DNA of 35,346 nt from Enterovibrio norvegicus DSM 15893 (GTDB lineage: Bacteria; Pseudomonadota; Gammaproteobacteria; Enterobacterales; Vibrionaceae). Position numbers and translations under genes: made by a program. The notes under the pieces are model-generated. The model was given only the letters and a program-made list of their open reading frames with translations. It had not been told where the DNA came from and made no database searches. This document shows, piece by piece, positions 26,646 through 35,346 of the stretch (position 1 is the stretch's first letter; the number at the start of each line of letters is the position of its first letter). The stretch lies in the NCBI RefSeq assembly GCF_900115495.1, contig NZ_FOWR01000049.1, forward strand, positions 1 to 35,346, in the 5' to 3' direction.

Positions 26646-27782
26646 CTAGTTCATTGAGTATTCGCCGTTAACTACAGTCGCTTTAACGTTAAAATCGCGA
26701 TCAAACACGGTCAGGTTAGCGACGTATCCTGGTTGGATAGCCCCTAGCTTGTCGTCCATGCCGATAGCTCGGGCAGGATACAAGGTTGCCATGCGGACCA
26801 CTTCGTCTAAAGCGATGCCTACATGTTCGACAGAGTTTTGAACTGCTTCAATCATCGTCAATGCCGAACCACCAAGCGTGCCATTCTCATCTACACACTT
26901 GCCGTCTCGGTAATATACTTTCTTACCTACAAAAATAAAGTGATCCATGTCTGCTCCTGCAGGCGCTGCTGCATCAGTAACAAGAACCAGTTTTTCGCCT
27001 TTCAATTTATGGGCAATGCGAATGTTTGCATAGTCAACGTGGAAACCATCTGCAATCACACCCGTATAAACGTCAGGGGTGTCGTAGATAGCGCCAACCA
27101 TGCCTGGCTCGCGTCCAGCGATAGGCGTCATCGCGTTGAACAGGTGTGTAGCGAAGGTAATACCTGCACGAAAACCTTTACGCGCTTCAACGTAGCTGGC
27201 GTTAGTGTGGCCAGCCGATACCACGATACCTGCAGCTGACAACTGACGAATATGCTCGTCTGGTGTTAGTTCAGGTGCCAAGGTAACTTTGGTCACAACG
27301 TCTGCGTTAGCTGCAATGAAGTCAATCATTGCATCGTCAGAGCGACGAATGAAATCGACACTGTGAATGCCTTTTTTCGCGACGTTTAGGTAAGGACCTT
27401 CAAGGTGCAGACCTAGCGCTTGGTTAGCGTATTTGGCTTGGTATTCACGAATCGCATTGACAGATGCCTTCATGTCTTCGTCAGAAGACGTGATAAGCGT
27501 AGGCAGGAAGCTGGTGCAACCTGACTTTAGGTTAGCCAAATGCATAGTGCGGATGGTATCAGCCGTCACTTCATCGTTGAACATTACACCGCCGCAACCA
27601 TTGAGTTGCAGATCGATAAAACCTGGGCTTAGGTACGCGCCGTCTAATGATCGCGTCTCAATCCCTTCTGGCAATTCATTTTCTGGGCAAACAGTCTGGA
27701 TAAGACCGCCATCAACGATGACGGCATGGTTGTCCAGCACGTCGCTACCTGTGAATACACGGCAGTTAGTCAGTGCGTACAT
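26646..27782 (-). CDS. nagA: N-acetylglucosamine-6-phosphate deacetylase
   Basis: This is a 378-residue amidohydrolase-fold enzyme that converts GlcNAc-6-P to GlcN-6-P and acetate. Motifs in order are [54 protein letters not shown] and VTDAAAPAG; these include the metal-binding and catalytic positions of the family. Length is close to E. coli NagA (382). The ATG lies 15 bp after the nagB stop, which supports co-transcription. Confidence 0.97.
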   Translation of the reverse strand: MYALTNCRVFTGSDVLDNHAVIVDGGLIQTVCPENELPEGIETRSLDGAYLSPGFIDLQLNGCGGVMFNDEVTADTIRTMHLANLKSGCTSFLPTLITSSDEDMKASVNAIREYQAKYANQALGLHLEGPYLNVAKKGIHSVDFIRRSDDAMIDFIAANADVVTKVTLAPELTPDEHIRQLSAAGIVVSAGHTNASYVEARKGFRAGITFATHLFNAMTPIAGREPGMVGAIYDTPDVYTGVIADGFHVDYANIRIAHKLKGEKLVLVTDAAAPAGADMDHFIFVGKKVYYRDGKCVDENGTLGGSALTMIEAVQNSVEHVGIALDEVVRMATLYPARAIGMDDKLGAIQPGYVANLTVFDRDFNVKATVVNGEYSMN

Positions 27783-27797
27783 GAATACTTCCCTACC

Positions 27798-28598
27798 TTA
27801 CAGGTTGTTAATGTTTTGTGCTTCTAGCTCTTGGAAGTACTTAACGGTCTTCACTTTCAGCTCAGCAGTTGATGGCTCATCACACACCATCAGTGCTTTA
27901 GGATGCAACTGAAGGGCAGACACTGTCCACAAATGGTTTACAGAACCTTCTACAGCAGCTTGCAGAGCCAACGCTTTATTGTGGCCAGTGATTAGGATCA
28001 TCACTTCTTCTGCATCTAACAGTGTACCAACACCGATGGTCAGTGCATGTTTAGGTACTTGGTTGATGTCGTTATCGAAGAAACGAGAGTTTGCGATACG
28101 CGTATCTTCAGTCAGTGTCTTGATGCGAGTGCGCGAAGACAAAGAAGACGCTGGCTCGTTAAATGCGATATGCCCATCGTTGCCAATACCACCCATGAAC
28201 AGGTTAATTTTACCAAACGATTTGATTTTGTCTTCGTAACGTTTGCATTCAACCATGTGGTCTTCAGCGTTGCCGTTAAGAAGGTTGATGTTTTCTTCTT
28301 TAATATCAATGTGGTTAAAGAAGTTGTTGAACATAAAGCTGCGGTAAGATTCAGGGTGGTCTGCAGGGATACCACAGTACTCATCCATGTTGAATGTTAC
28401 CACGTTTTGGAAGCTTACTTCGCCTTGCTTATGAAGGTTAATCAGCTGCTTATAAGTGTTCAACGGGGTGCCACCAGTCGGCAGACCCAGAACAAACGGA
28501 CGTTCTTCTGTTGGAGCGAATTTGTTAATTGCATCAACAATATAGCGTGCTGACCAAAGGCCTACTTCATGTGCGGTTTGTAAAGGGATAAGTCTCAC
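27798..28598 (-). CDS. nagB: Glucosamine-6-phosphate deaminase
   Basis: This 266-residue enzyme (same length as E. coli NagB) converts GlcN-6-P to fructose-6-P and ammonia. The start is GTG ([20 protein letters not shown]), preceded by GAGAGGTG. Family motifs are [54 protein letters not shown] and the allosteric [10 protein letters not shown]. It is the first gene of nagBAC, with a NagC-like operator overlapping its likely -35. Confidence 0.97.
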   Translation of the reverse strand: MRLIPLQTAHEVGLWSARYIVDAINKFAPTEERPFVLGLPTGGTPLNTYKQLINLHKQGEVSFQNVVTFNMDEYCGIPADHPESYRSFMFNNFFNHIDIKEENINLLNGNAEDHMVECKRYEDKIKSFGKINLFMGGIGNDGHIAFNEPASSLSSRTRIKTLTEDTRIANSRFFDNDINQVPKHALTIGVGTLLDAEEVMILITGHNKALALQAAVEGSVNHLWTVSALQLHPKALMVCDEPSTAELKVKTVKYFQELEAQNINNL

Positions 28599-28652
28599 GG
28601 GACACCTCTCAGTTAATTCGAAATCTGACTACGTATCATAGTGTAATTGTAT

Positions 28653-28675
28653 CTTACTTTTTATCATAAAATAAG
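28653..28675. promoter_or_regulatory. Candidate NagC operator, nagB side
   Basis: A 23-bp imperfect palindrome has CTTAnTTT as left arm and AAAnTAAG as right arm. The TATGAT -10 for nagB (28635-28640, minus strand) would place the -35 at 28658-28663, inside this palindrome, so a bound repressor would block nagB. Confidence 0.6.
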
Positions 28676-28715
28676 TTTTATGAGCGTGCTAGCAAAAAAC
28701 CCGATCTTCTATTGT

Positions 28716-28738
28716 TTTGAGTGACCATAATCACATTT
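28716..28738. promoter_or_regulatory. Candidate CRP site between nagB and nagE
   Basis: AGTGA-CCATAA-TCACA (28720-28735) matches the CRP pattern TGTGA-N6-TCACA with one change. It lies between the two NagC-like palindromes, as CRP does in the E. coli nag region. Confidence 0.65.
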
Positions 28739-28747
28739 GCCTATGTT

Positions 28748-28769
28748 TTAATTTGCGGGGCGAAATTAA
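28748..28769. promoter_or_regulatory. Candidate NagC operator, nagE side
   Basis: TTAATTT and AAATTAA are perfect 7-bp arms around an 8-bp GC-rich centre (GCGGGGCG). This resembles the E. coli nagE operator, whose arms are AATT-rich with central CG steps. The centre is 94-95 bp from the nagB-side palindrome. Confidence 0.65.
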
Positions 28770-28863
28770 TGGAATAAACTGCGAATGACTCACATAGGAT
28801 CGTAAAAAAAGTCCCATGTTGTCATTCTACATCTGAGAAAGAACCACTATAGGGGGAACATAG

Positions 28864-30357
28864 GTGAATATTCTTGGGTATTTTCAAAAAGTAGGTAAAG
28901 CATTGATGGTGCCAGTCGCCACGCTTCCTGCAGCTGCAATTTTAATGGGTATTGGTTACTGGATTGATCCAAATGGTTGGGGTGCTAACAGTGCACTTGC
29001 AGCTTTCTTGATCAAAGCAGGCGCCGCAATTATCGACAATATGTCTGTACTGTTCGCAGTTGGTGTTGCGTACGGTATGTCTAAAGATAAAGATGGTGCT
29101 GCTGCGCTATCTGGTTTTGTTGGTTTCCTTGTTGTTACCACTCTTCTGTCTCCGGGCGCTGTTGCACAAATCCAGGGTATCGACCCTAGCGCTGTGCCAG
29201 CTGCATTCGGCAAAATCAACAACCAGTTCGTAGGTATCTTGGTTGGTATCGTTTCTGCTGAATTGTACAACCGTTTCTCTGCAGTTGAACTTCACAAAGC
29301 GTTGGCGTTCTTCTCTGGTAAGCGTCTTGTACCAATCCTGACATCTTTTGCTGGTATCTTTATTGCGTTCATCCTGATGTACGTATGGCCAACCGTATAC
29401 GGTGGTCTAGTAAGCTTCGGTGAAGGCATCCAAGGTATGGGTGAAGTCGGTGCAGGTCTATATGCATTTTTTAACCGTCTTCTGATTCCTGTTGGTCTGC
29501 ACCACGCACTGAACTCAGTGTTCTGGTTCGACGTTGCAGGCATTAACGATATTCCTAACTTCCTGGGTGGCGCTAAGTCAATCGCAGAAGGTACTGCTAC
29601 TGTTGGTGTAACAGGTATGTACCAAGCTGGCTTCTTCCCAATCATGATGTTTGGTCTTCCAGGTGCGGCACTCGCTATCTACCACACTGCGAAAGCTGAA
29701 AATAAAGAGAAAGTTGCATCTATCATGATCGCTGCCTCTTTTGCATCTTTCTTCACGGGTGTGACTGAGCCTCTAGAATTCTCATTCATGTTCCTAGCAC
29801 CAGGTCTGTACGTACTGCACGCAGCATTGACAGGTCTTTCTGTATACATCGCTGCATCTATGCAGTGGATTGCAGGTTTCGGCTTCTCAGCTGGTCTTGT
29901 GGATATGGTTCTGTCTACGCGTAACCCGCTAGCCGTTAACTGGTTCATGCTGATTGCTCAAGGCGCTGTGTTCTCGGTGATTTACTACACTGTGTTCCGT
30001 GCTGTTATCGTTAAATTCGACCTGAAAACGCCAGGCCGTGAAGACGAAGATGAAGAATCAACATCCGGTGTTACTGGTTCAAAAGAAACGAGTGAACTAG
30101 CGCGTCAATACCTGAAAGCGCTGGGTGGCCACGACAACCTAACCAACATCGATGCATGTATTACTCGTCTACGTCTGACTGTTAAAGATGGCAACCAGAT
30201 CGATGAGAAAACGCTGAAAGCACTTGGTGCGATGGGCGTTGTTAAATTAGGCACCAATAACCTACAGGTTATCTTGGGTCCTCTAGCAGAAATCGTTGCT
30301 GGCGAAATGAAAAAAGTTGGCGTTAGCGAAGATTTGACAAACGTCAAACTGCCATAA
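28864..30357 (+). CDS. nagE: PTS N-acetylglucosamine transporter, IICB components
   Basis: This 497-residue membrane protein has a GTG start with AGGGGGA upstream. The EIIC domain (about 1-380) starts MNILGYFQKVGKALMVPVAT and includes the glucose-family motif GVTEPLEFSFMF. A linker leads to the EIIB domain with phospho-acceptor Cys432 in NIDACITRLRL. E. coli NagE (648 residues) also carries EIIA; here the protein stops after EIIB. It must therefore take phosphate from a separate EIIA, probably Crr (EIIA-Glc). It is divergent from nagB and shares the operator region. Confidence 0.95.
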   Translation: MNILGYFQKVGKALMVPVATLPAAAILMGIGYWIDPNGWGANSALAAFLIKAGAAIIDNMSVLFAVGVAYGMSKDKDGAAALSGFVGFLVVTTLLSPGAVAQIQGIDPSAVPAAFGKINNQFVGILVGIVSAELYNRFSAVELHKALAFFSGKRLVPILTSFAGIFIAFILMYVWPTVYGGLVSFGEGIQGMGEVGAGLYAFFNRLLIPVGLHHALNSVFWFDVAGINDIPNFLGGAKSIAEGTATVGVTGMYQAGFFPIMMFGLPGAALAIYHTAKAENKEKVASIMIAASFASFFTGVTEPLEFSFMFLAPGLYVLHAALTGLSVYIAASMQWIAGFGFSAGLVDMVLSTRNPLAVNWFMLIAQGAVFSVIYYTVFRAVIVKFDLKTPGREDEDEESTSGVTGSKETSELARQYLKALGGHDNLTNIDACITRLRLTVKDGNQIDEKTLKALGAMGVVKLGTNNLQVILGPLAEIVAGEMKKVGVSEDLTNVKLP

Positions 30358-30385
30358 TCTAGTTTTACTGACAAATTAGTTATCT

Positions 30386-30415
30386 AGCCGGCCTTTAACG
30401 GGGTCGGCTTTTTTT
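30386..30415 (+). terminator. Terminator between nagE and chitobiase
   Basis: AGCCGGCC / GGGTCGGCT forms an imperfect stem around TTTAAC and is followed by seven Ts. The chitobiase start is only ~30 bp further, so any nagE read-through would have to pass this site. Confidence 0.75.
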
Positions 30416-30444
30416 GGGCCTTTTTCGGCCGAATCGTAGGAAAA

Positions 30445-33129
30445 ATGTACATGAATAATACGTTTAAGCTTGGTTTTCTTCCTGTTGCGATTGCAACAGG
30501 CCTCGCAGGTTGTGGCGTTCTTCCACTGCAATCTGCTGATCAAAATGTTGTTGATGCATTAGCCTCTCAATTGGACATCAGTTATGACGTTCAAACTAAT
30601 CATGGCGCGCAAGAAGGCCTTGCTTGTCAGACGATGGGCGCTGAGTGGGCATCATGTAACAACGTCATCATGACGGTTGTTAACGAAGGTGAAGCCGTTG
30701 CTGATAAGAACTGGCGTATTTATTTACACAGCATTCGCGTCATTCTGGACGTTGCAAATGAAGATTTCACCATCAAGCACATCACCGGTGACCTTTACGA
30801 GCTAGCCCCAACAGCATCTTTCAAAGGCTTCGCGAAAGACGAGACCGTTGAAATTCCGATGATTGCTGAATACTGGCAGTTGTTTGAAACAGACTTTATG
30901 CCACGTGCCTATGTGGTTGCTGGTGATGCAACACCACGTGCAATTGACTCTCTAAACACTGAAAACGTTGACGCATTTGTCGCTGAAATCGACGGCAATA
31001 AATGGAAACGCACGCCTGAAGACAACAACATTCTGGCGACTGCAGCGTCTCGCTTCGCGAAAAACAGCGATGTCGAAGCCTTGTCTGAAAGTGCTATCGA
31101 CGTTGCAATTATCCCAACACCGCTGAAAACGCGCCAAATGCGCGGCGAGTTGAACGTAGCGTCTGGTTTTGCACTCAGCAACAACGCTCTGGATGCAGAG
31201 CAGCTAGAGGCATTTGAAACACGTGCAGCGCTACTTGGTGTAAACACCAAAGGCGAAACCGCGCTAAGCATCACGCTGGATGAGAACGCGTTCAGCGGCG
31301 AAGAAGCGGTATCGGGAGCCTATAAGCTTGCTATCAACGCGGGTGGCGTTGAAGTACTAGGCTTCGACAGCGTAGGTGCTTTCTACGGTCTTCAGTCTCT
31401 GCTTGCTCTGACTGAAAAAGGCGAGAACGCAACCCTGCCAATGGTTGCGATTGAAGATGCCCCACGTTTTGATTACCGCGGTGTGATGGTCGATGTGGGC
31501 CGTAACTTCCACTCAAAAGAAGCGATGTTGCGTACCATTGATCAAATGGCGGCATACAAGCTAAACAAACTTCACCTGCACCTGACCGATGATGAAGGCT
31601 GGCGTTTAGAGATCCCTGGCTTGCCAGAGTTGACTGAGGTGGGTTCAAACCGTTGTCACGATCTTTCAGAGACATCATGCCTGCTGCCGCAGCTAGGTTC
31701 AGGTCCAACAACGGACAATTTCGGTTCGGGTTTCTTCTCTAAAGCGGATTACGTAGAAATTCTGCGTCATGCAAAAGCGCGCGGCATTGAAGTTATCCCT
31801 GAAATCGACATGCCTGCTCACTCTCGTGCGGCCGTTGTGTCTATGGAAGCGCGTTACTCTAAATATGCCGAACAAGGCGATCTTACGAAAGCAGAAGAGT
31901 TCCGTCTGATGGATCCATTGGATACATCAAATGTCACCACTGTTCAGCTTTACGACAAGCGCAGCTTCATCAACCCTTGTATGGATTCGTCGCTACGTTT
32001 CGTTGATAAAGTGATTACTGAAGTAAAAGCCATGCATGCAGAAGCGGGTATGCCGCTAAATACATGGCACTTCGGTGGTGATGAAGCGAAAAACATCAAG
32101 CTGAACGCAGGTTTCCAAGACATCAATGCGTCTGAGCCTGTGGCTTGGAAAGGCAACATTGATATGAGCAAAGAAGACAAGCCATTTGCTCAGTCTCCAA
32201 TGTGTCAAAAAATGATAGCGGAAGGCGTGGCGGCAGACTTTGGTCACTTACCAAGCTACTTTGCAGAGCGAGTGAGCAGTGTTGTTAATGCTCATGGCAT
32301 TGAAAACTTCCAAGCATGGCAGGATGGCCTAAAGTACTCGAAAGATGCGTCTGCGTTTGAAACCGAAAACACACGCGTAAACTTCTGGGATGTTCTTTAC
32401 TGGGGCGGCGATGCGTCAGCATACGATTGGGCGAGCAAAGGTTACGATGTGATCGTGTCTAACCCTGACTATGTGTACTTGGATATGCCGTATGAAGTGG
32501 ATCCGAAAGAGCGCGGTTACTACTGGGCAACCCGTGCGACTGATACCCGTAAGATGTTTGGTTTCGCGCCGGAAAACTTGCCACAGAATGCTGAAACGTC
32601 TGTAGACCGCGACGGTAATGGCTTCAATGGTAAAGGTACTGTTGACCACAACCAAGGTTTCTACGGTCTATCTGCACAGCTTTGGAGTGAAACTGTTCGC
32701 ACTGATGCGCAGTACGAGTACATGGTCTTCCCACGTGTGATCGCAGCGGCTGAGCGTGCATGGCACAAAGCTGACTGGGAACTGGATTACCAAGTCGGTA
32801 AAGCCTTCAACCTAGACACCAACTTCGTGAACAAAGATGCCCAGCTTCAAGACTGGACACGCTTTGCAAACGTGATGGGTCAACGTGAAATGGCGAAACT
32901 GGATGCCGCTGGCATTCAATACCGTATTCCAGTTCCAGGTGCTAAATTGGACGCGGGTAAGCTTCACATGAACATCAGCATGCCAGGTCTACCGCTTCAA
33001 TACTCTGTTGATGCGGGTAAGACATGGATCGACTACTCAGCGCCAGTAGCTATTGACAGCAATGTTAATGTAAAAGTACGCGCTTTGAGTGCAGATAAAC
33101 AACGTGAAGGTCGCGTGGTTTCTCTGTAA
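30445..33129 (+). CDS. chb: Chitobiase (beta-N-acetylhexosaminidase, GH20), lipoprotein
   Basis: This 894-residue secreted enzyme cleaves GlcNAc from chitobiose and short chitin oligomers. The signal ends in the lipobox LAGC (residues 20-23), so it is probably anchored to a membrane. Next come the CHB/HEX N-terminal carbohydrate-binding-like domain (to about 200), a GH20b domain, and the catalytic barrel starting DAPRFDYRGVMVDVGRNFH. The catalytic pair is Asp546-Glu547 in WHFGGDEAKN, matching Asp539-Glu540 of Serratia chitobiase. Length agrees with Vibrio chitobiases (about 880). The AGG lies four bases before ATG 30445 and ten before ATG 30451, so the start may be the latter (MNNTFKLG). It sits between nagE and glnS. 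Confidence 0.94.
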   Translation: MYMNNTFKLGFLPVAIATGLAGCGVLPLQSADQNVVDALASQLDISYDVQTNHGAQEGLACQTMGAEWASCNNVIMTVVNEGEAVADKNWRIYLHSIRVILDVANEDFTIKHITGDLYELAPTASFKGFAKDETVEIPMIAEYWQLFETDFMPRAYVVAGDATPRAIDSLNTENVDAFVAEIDGNKWKRTPEDNNILATAASRFAKNSDVEALSESAIDVAIIPTPLKTRQMRGELNVASGFALSNNALDAEQLEAFETRAALLGVNTKGETALSITLDENAFSGEEAVSGAYKLAINAGGVEVLGFDSVGAFYGLQSLLALTEKGENATLPMVAIEDAPRFDYRGVMVDVGRNFHSKEAMLRTIDQMAAYKLNKLHLHLTDDEGWRLEIPGLPELTEVGSNRCHDLSETSCLLPQLGSGPTTDNFGSGFFSKADYVEILRHAKARGIEVIPEIDMPAHSRAAVVSMEARYSKYAEQGDLTKAEEFRLMDPLDTSNVTTVQLYDKRSFINPCMDSSLRFVDKVITEVKAMHAEAGMPLNTWHFGGDEAKNIKLNAGFQDINASEPVAWKGNIDMSKEDKPFAQSPMCQKMIAEGVAADFGHLPSYFAERVSSVVNAHGIENFQAWQDGLKYSKDASAFETENTRVNFWDVLYWGGDASAYDWASKGYDVIVSNPDYVYLDMPYEVDPKERGYYWATRATDTRKMFGFAPENLPQNAETSVDRDGNGFNGKGTVDHNQGFYGLSAQLWSETVRTDAQYEYMVFPRVIAAAERAWHKADWELDYQVGKAFNLDTNFVNKDAQLQDWTRFANVMGQREMAKLDAAGIQYRIPVPGAKLDAGKLHMNISMPGLPLQYSVDAGKTWIDYSAPVAIDSNVNVKVRALSADKQREGRVVSL

Positions 33130-33146
33130 TTCCCTCGAAAAGCATC

Positions 33147-33174
33147 AAAGCCCGCGTCTTGCGGGCTTTTTTTT
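33147..33174 (+). terminator. Rho-independent terminator after chitobiase
   Basis: AAAGCCCGC / GCGGGCTTT with a GTCTT loop and a run of eight Ts lies 17 bp after the stop codon. Confidence 0.92.
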
Positions 33175-33288
33175 GTCCAAATGGCTTTGGTGCGTTCAGT
33201 AGTGGTTGAGTAAATAGCCACGATCGGGGATTATTGGGCGTTATTTTTAAGTTATGTCGAATTCGGTTCTTCCTACGAGGTATTTTTG

Positions 33289-34959
33289 ATGAGTGAGTCT
33301 GAGGCTCGTCCAAGCAACTTTATCCGTCAAATCATCGACAAAGATTTGGCGAATGGTGCTCATGCAACTGTTCACACGCGTTTCCCGCCTGAGCCAAATG
33401 GCTATTTGCACATTGGCCATGCGAAATCTATCTGCTTGAACTTCGGTATCGCGAAAGACTACCAGGGTCAGTGTAATCTTCGTTTTGACGACACCAACCC
33501 AGAAAAAGAAGATATTGAGTACGTTGAATCCATCAAGAACGATGTGAATTGGTTGGGTTTCCAATGGGACGGCGAGGTTTGCTATTCATCTGATTACTTC
33601 GATCGCTTACACGGCTACGCTGTCGAGTTGATTGAAAAAGGCTTGGCATATGTTGAAGAGCTGAGCCCTGATGAAATCCGTGAATATCGTGGCACCTTGA
33701 CGGCGCCGGGTAAGCACAGCCCATACCGTGACCGTAGTGTTGAAGAAAACATTGCGCTGTTCGAGAAAATGAAGAACGGTGGCTTTGAAGAAGGTAAAGC
33801 GTGTCTGCGTGCGAAAATCGACATGGCATCACCGTTTATGGTGATGCGTGATCCGGTTATCTACCGTGTGCGTTTTGCTCACCACCACCAAACCGGTGAC
33901 AAGTGGTGCATTTACCCAATGTACGACTTCACGCACTGTATTTCAGATGCGCTTGAAGGCATTACACATAGCCTGTGTACGTTGGAGTTCCAAGATAACC
34001 GTCGTCTTTACGATTGGGTATTGGACAACATCACCATTGAATGTCAGCCACGTCAGTATGAGTTCAGTCGCTTGAATCTTGAATACACCGTGATGTCTAA
34101 GCGTAAACTGAGCCAGCTTGTTAGCGAAAACTTGGTTAACGGTTGGGATGACCCACGTATGCCAACCATTTCTGGTTTGCGTCGTCGTGGTTACACGCCT
34201 GCATCAATCCGTGAATTCTGTAAGCGCATTGGTGTAACTAAGCAAGAAAACACCATTGAAATGGGCTCACTGGAATCTTGCGTACGTGATGATTTGAACG
34301 AAAACGCACCACGTGCAATGGCAGTGCTTGATCCTGTTAAATTAGTGATTGAGAACTACGCAGAAGGTGAGATTGAAACATTGATCGCACCGAATCATCC
34401 GAACAAACCAGAAATGGGTGAACGCGAAGTGCCATTTAGCCGTGAGATCTGGATCGAGCGTGAAGACTTCCGTGAGGAAGCGAACAAGAAGTACAAGCGT
34501 CTTGTTCTCGGTAAAGAAGTGCGTCTGCGTAACGCTTATATGGTGAAAGCGGAGCGTTGTGAAAAAGACGAAGACGGTAACATTACGACGATCTTCTGTA
34601 CCTATGACCCAGAAACCTTGGGTAAAGATCCCGCTGATGGCCGCAAACCAAAAGGCGTAATTCACTGGGTATCTGCGGATGCAGGTGTGGAAGCGGAAAT
34701 TCGTTTGTACGACCGTTTATTCACTATTGCAAACCCAGGTGGCGCAGATGATTTTGCAGCAACTATCAACCCAGAGTCACTGAGTGTGACCCATGGTTAT
34801 GTTGAGCCAAGCCTAAAAGCAGGCACTGCAGAACAAGCGTTCCAGTTCGAGCGCATGGGTTACTTCTGTGTTGATCGTAAAGACAGCACGGCCGACGCGT
34901 TGGTATTTAACCGTACCGTAGGCCTTCGTGATACTTGGGCAAAAATTGAAGCCAAGTAA
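33289..34959 (+). CDS. glnS: Glutaminyl-tRNA synthetase
   Basis: This 556-residue class I synthetase charges tRNA-Gln. The HIGH motif is at 41-44 in [14 protein letters not shown] and the KMSKS-equivalent is VMSKR at 268-272. The C-terminal anticodon-binding beta-barrels follow ([16 protein letters not shown] onward). The length equals E. coli GlnRS within two residues. The start is ATG 33289 with ACGAGGT at good spacing. In E. coli glnS also lies close to nagE. An IS transposase follows immediately on the opposite strand. Confidence 0.98.
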   Translation: MSESEARPSNFIRQIIDKDLANGAHATVHTRFPPEPNGYLHIGHAKSICLNFGIAKDYQGQCNLRFDDTNPEKEDIEYVESIKNDVNWLGFQWDGEVCYSSDYFDRLHGYAVELIEKGLAYVEELSPDEIREYRGTLTAPGKHSPYRDRSVEENIALFEKMKNGGFEEGKACLRAKIDMASPFMVMRDPVIYRVRFAHHHQTGDKWCIYPMYDFTHCISDALEGITHSLCTLEFQDNRRLYDWVLDNITIECQPRQYEFSRLNLEYTVMSKRKLSQLVSENLVNGWDDPRMPTISGLRRRGYTPASIREFCKRIGVTKQENTIEMGSLESCVRDDLNENAPRAMAVLDPVKLVIENYAEGEIETLIAPNHPNKPEMGEREVPFSREIWIEREDFREEANKKYKRLVLGKEVRLRNAYMVKAERCEKDEDGNITTIFCTYDPETLGKDPADGRKPKGVIHWVSADAGVEAEIRLYDRLFTIANPGGADDFAATINPESLSVTHGYVEPSLKAGTAEQAFQFERMGYFCVDRKDSTADALVFNRTVGLRDTWAKIEAK

Positions 34960-35009
34960 TTGAAACGCTGAGAATGCCGATAATAAAAAAACCGGAGCCT
35001 AGGCTTAAG

Positions 35010-35039
35010 GCCGCTCGCTTAAGAGCGAGTGGCTTTTTT
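35010..35039 (+). terminator. Terminator of glnS overlapping the end of the transposase gene
   Basis: The stem GCCGCTCGCT / AGCGAGTGGC (one G-T pair) with a TAAG loop is followed by TTTTTT on the plus strand. The same hairpin contains the last codons and stop of the minus-strand transposase, so glnS transcripts probably end inside the IS. Confidence 0.8.
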
Positions 35040-35346
35040 CTCTCTGGTTCTGGTTGGATATTTTGCGGGTCTTTTCAACACTGCCCGAGGGTACGCTTTC
35101 CTCTTTCTCTTGTTAGGTAATATCAGCCGTTTGCCATTTTCTCTAAGCATTTTTAGTGCATTTGGGACTGCACCAGGACTTCTGCCACTCGCCCAGATAA
35201 ACTCATCTTGGATGAGATATAGCGCATTGAGGAAGCTTATCCTAAGCGGCTCAACTTTGTGCTCTTTCGCCATCGCTGCCATTTCTAAACGGACGATATT
35301 GTAAGACGTCAGGATCCCCCACAACTCCTGATAGATGCCCTCGCTT
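35019..35346 (-). CDS. IS4-family transposase, C-terminal fragment (runs off right edge)
   Basis: The frame is open to the window edge; the visible part begins SEGIYQELWGILTSYNIVR, the same conserved QELWG..xxYN region as in the left fragment. It ends with basic YPRAVLKRPAKYPTRTREKK. The catalytic DDE residues lie outside. The two edge fragments share the YPRAV.KRP.xYxTR tail but differ clearly in the middle, so they belong to different IS4-family members. It is convergent with glnS, with 59 bp between the stop codons. Confidence 0.8.
   Translation of the reverse strand, partial: SEGIYQELWGILTSYNIVRLEMAAMAKEHKVEPLRISFLNALYLIQDEFIWASGRSPGAVPNALKMLRENGKRLILPNKRKRKAYPRAVLKRPAKYPTRTREKKATRS

Overview
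The window looks like chromosomal DNA from a marine gammaproteobacterium of the Vibrionaceae. The strongest sign is a toxR-toxS pair divergent from htpG, an arrangement known from Vibrio cholerae. An OmpU-type porin, a nag/chitobiase locus and housekeeping proteins of Vibrio/Enterobacterales type agree with this. I cannot fix the genus from sequence reading alone; a Grimontia/Enterovibrio-like relative is possible.

Layout. (1) The left edge holds the C-terminal end of an IS4-family transposase, reading inward. (2) 390-6859, minus strand: an AGCS sodium:amino-acid symporter with a long, structured leader, preceded by a compact operon dinG - TSUP permease - priC - HDAC-family hydrolase - rsmS. 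(3) 7376-9502: an OmpU-like porin, a DUF2057 secreted protein and a DksA/TraR zinc-finger protein. (4) 9679-21216: a block that follows the Escherichia coli ybaN-apt-dnaX-ybaB-recR-htpG-adk-hemH-gsk order, with toxRS inserted between recR and htpG. (5) 21283-21606: three tandem ~110-bp repeats, each carrying a terminator hairpin, between convergent gsk and asnB. (6) 21623-25111, minus strand: asnB and a CPA2-type cation:proton antiporter. (7) 25424-34959: the amino-sugar locus nagBAC / nagE / chitobiase, then glnS. (8) The right edge holds the C-terminal end of a second, different IS4-family transposase, also reading inward.

Function. The nag region is a coherent chitin-sugar pathway. A lipoprotein chitobiase releases GlcNAc, NagE imports and phosphorylates it, NagA deacetylates it, NagB converts it to fructose-6-phosphate, and NagC represses. 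The divergent nagB-nagE spacer contains two NagC-like palindromes about 94-95 bp apart with a CRP-like site between them, which fits a repression loop. The apt-dnaX-ybaB-recR block serves purine salvage and DNA replication/repair. dnaX carries a complete-looking programmed -1 frameshift cassette. ToxRS is a membrane transcription regulator, and an OmpU-like porin, the usual class of ToxR target, lies about 6.5 kb away.

I found no CRISPR array, phage module, toxin-antitoxin pair, tRNA or rRNA. Most of the window is conserved core genome. The points most worth checking are the regulatory structures (dnaX frameshift, nag loop, symporter leader, triplicated terminator repeat) and the HDAC-family gene embedded in a replication-restart operon. 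I do not see a clearly new multi-gene system.
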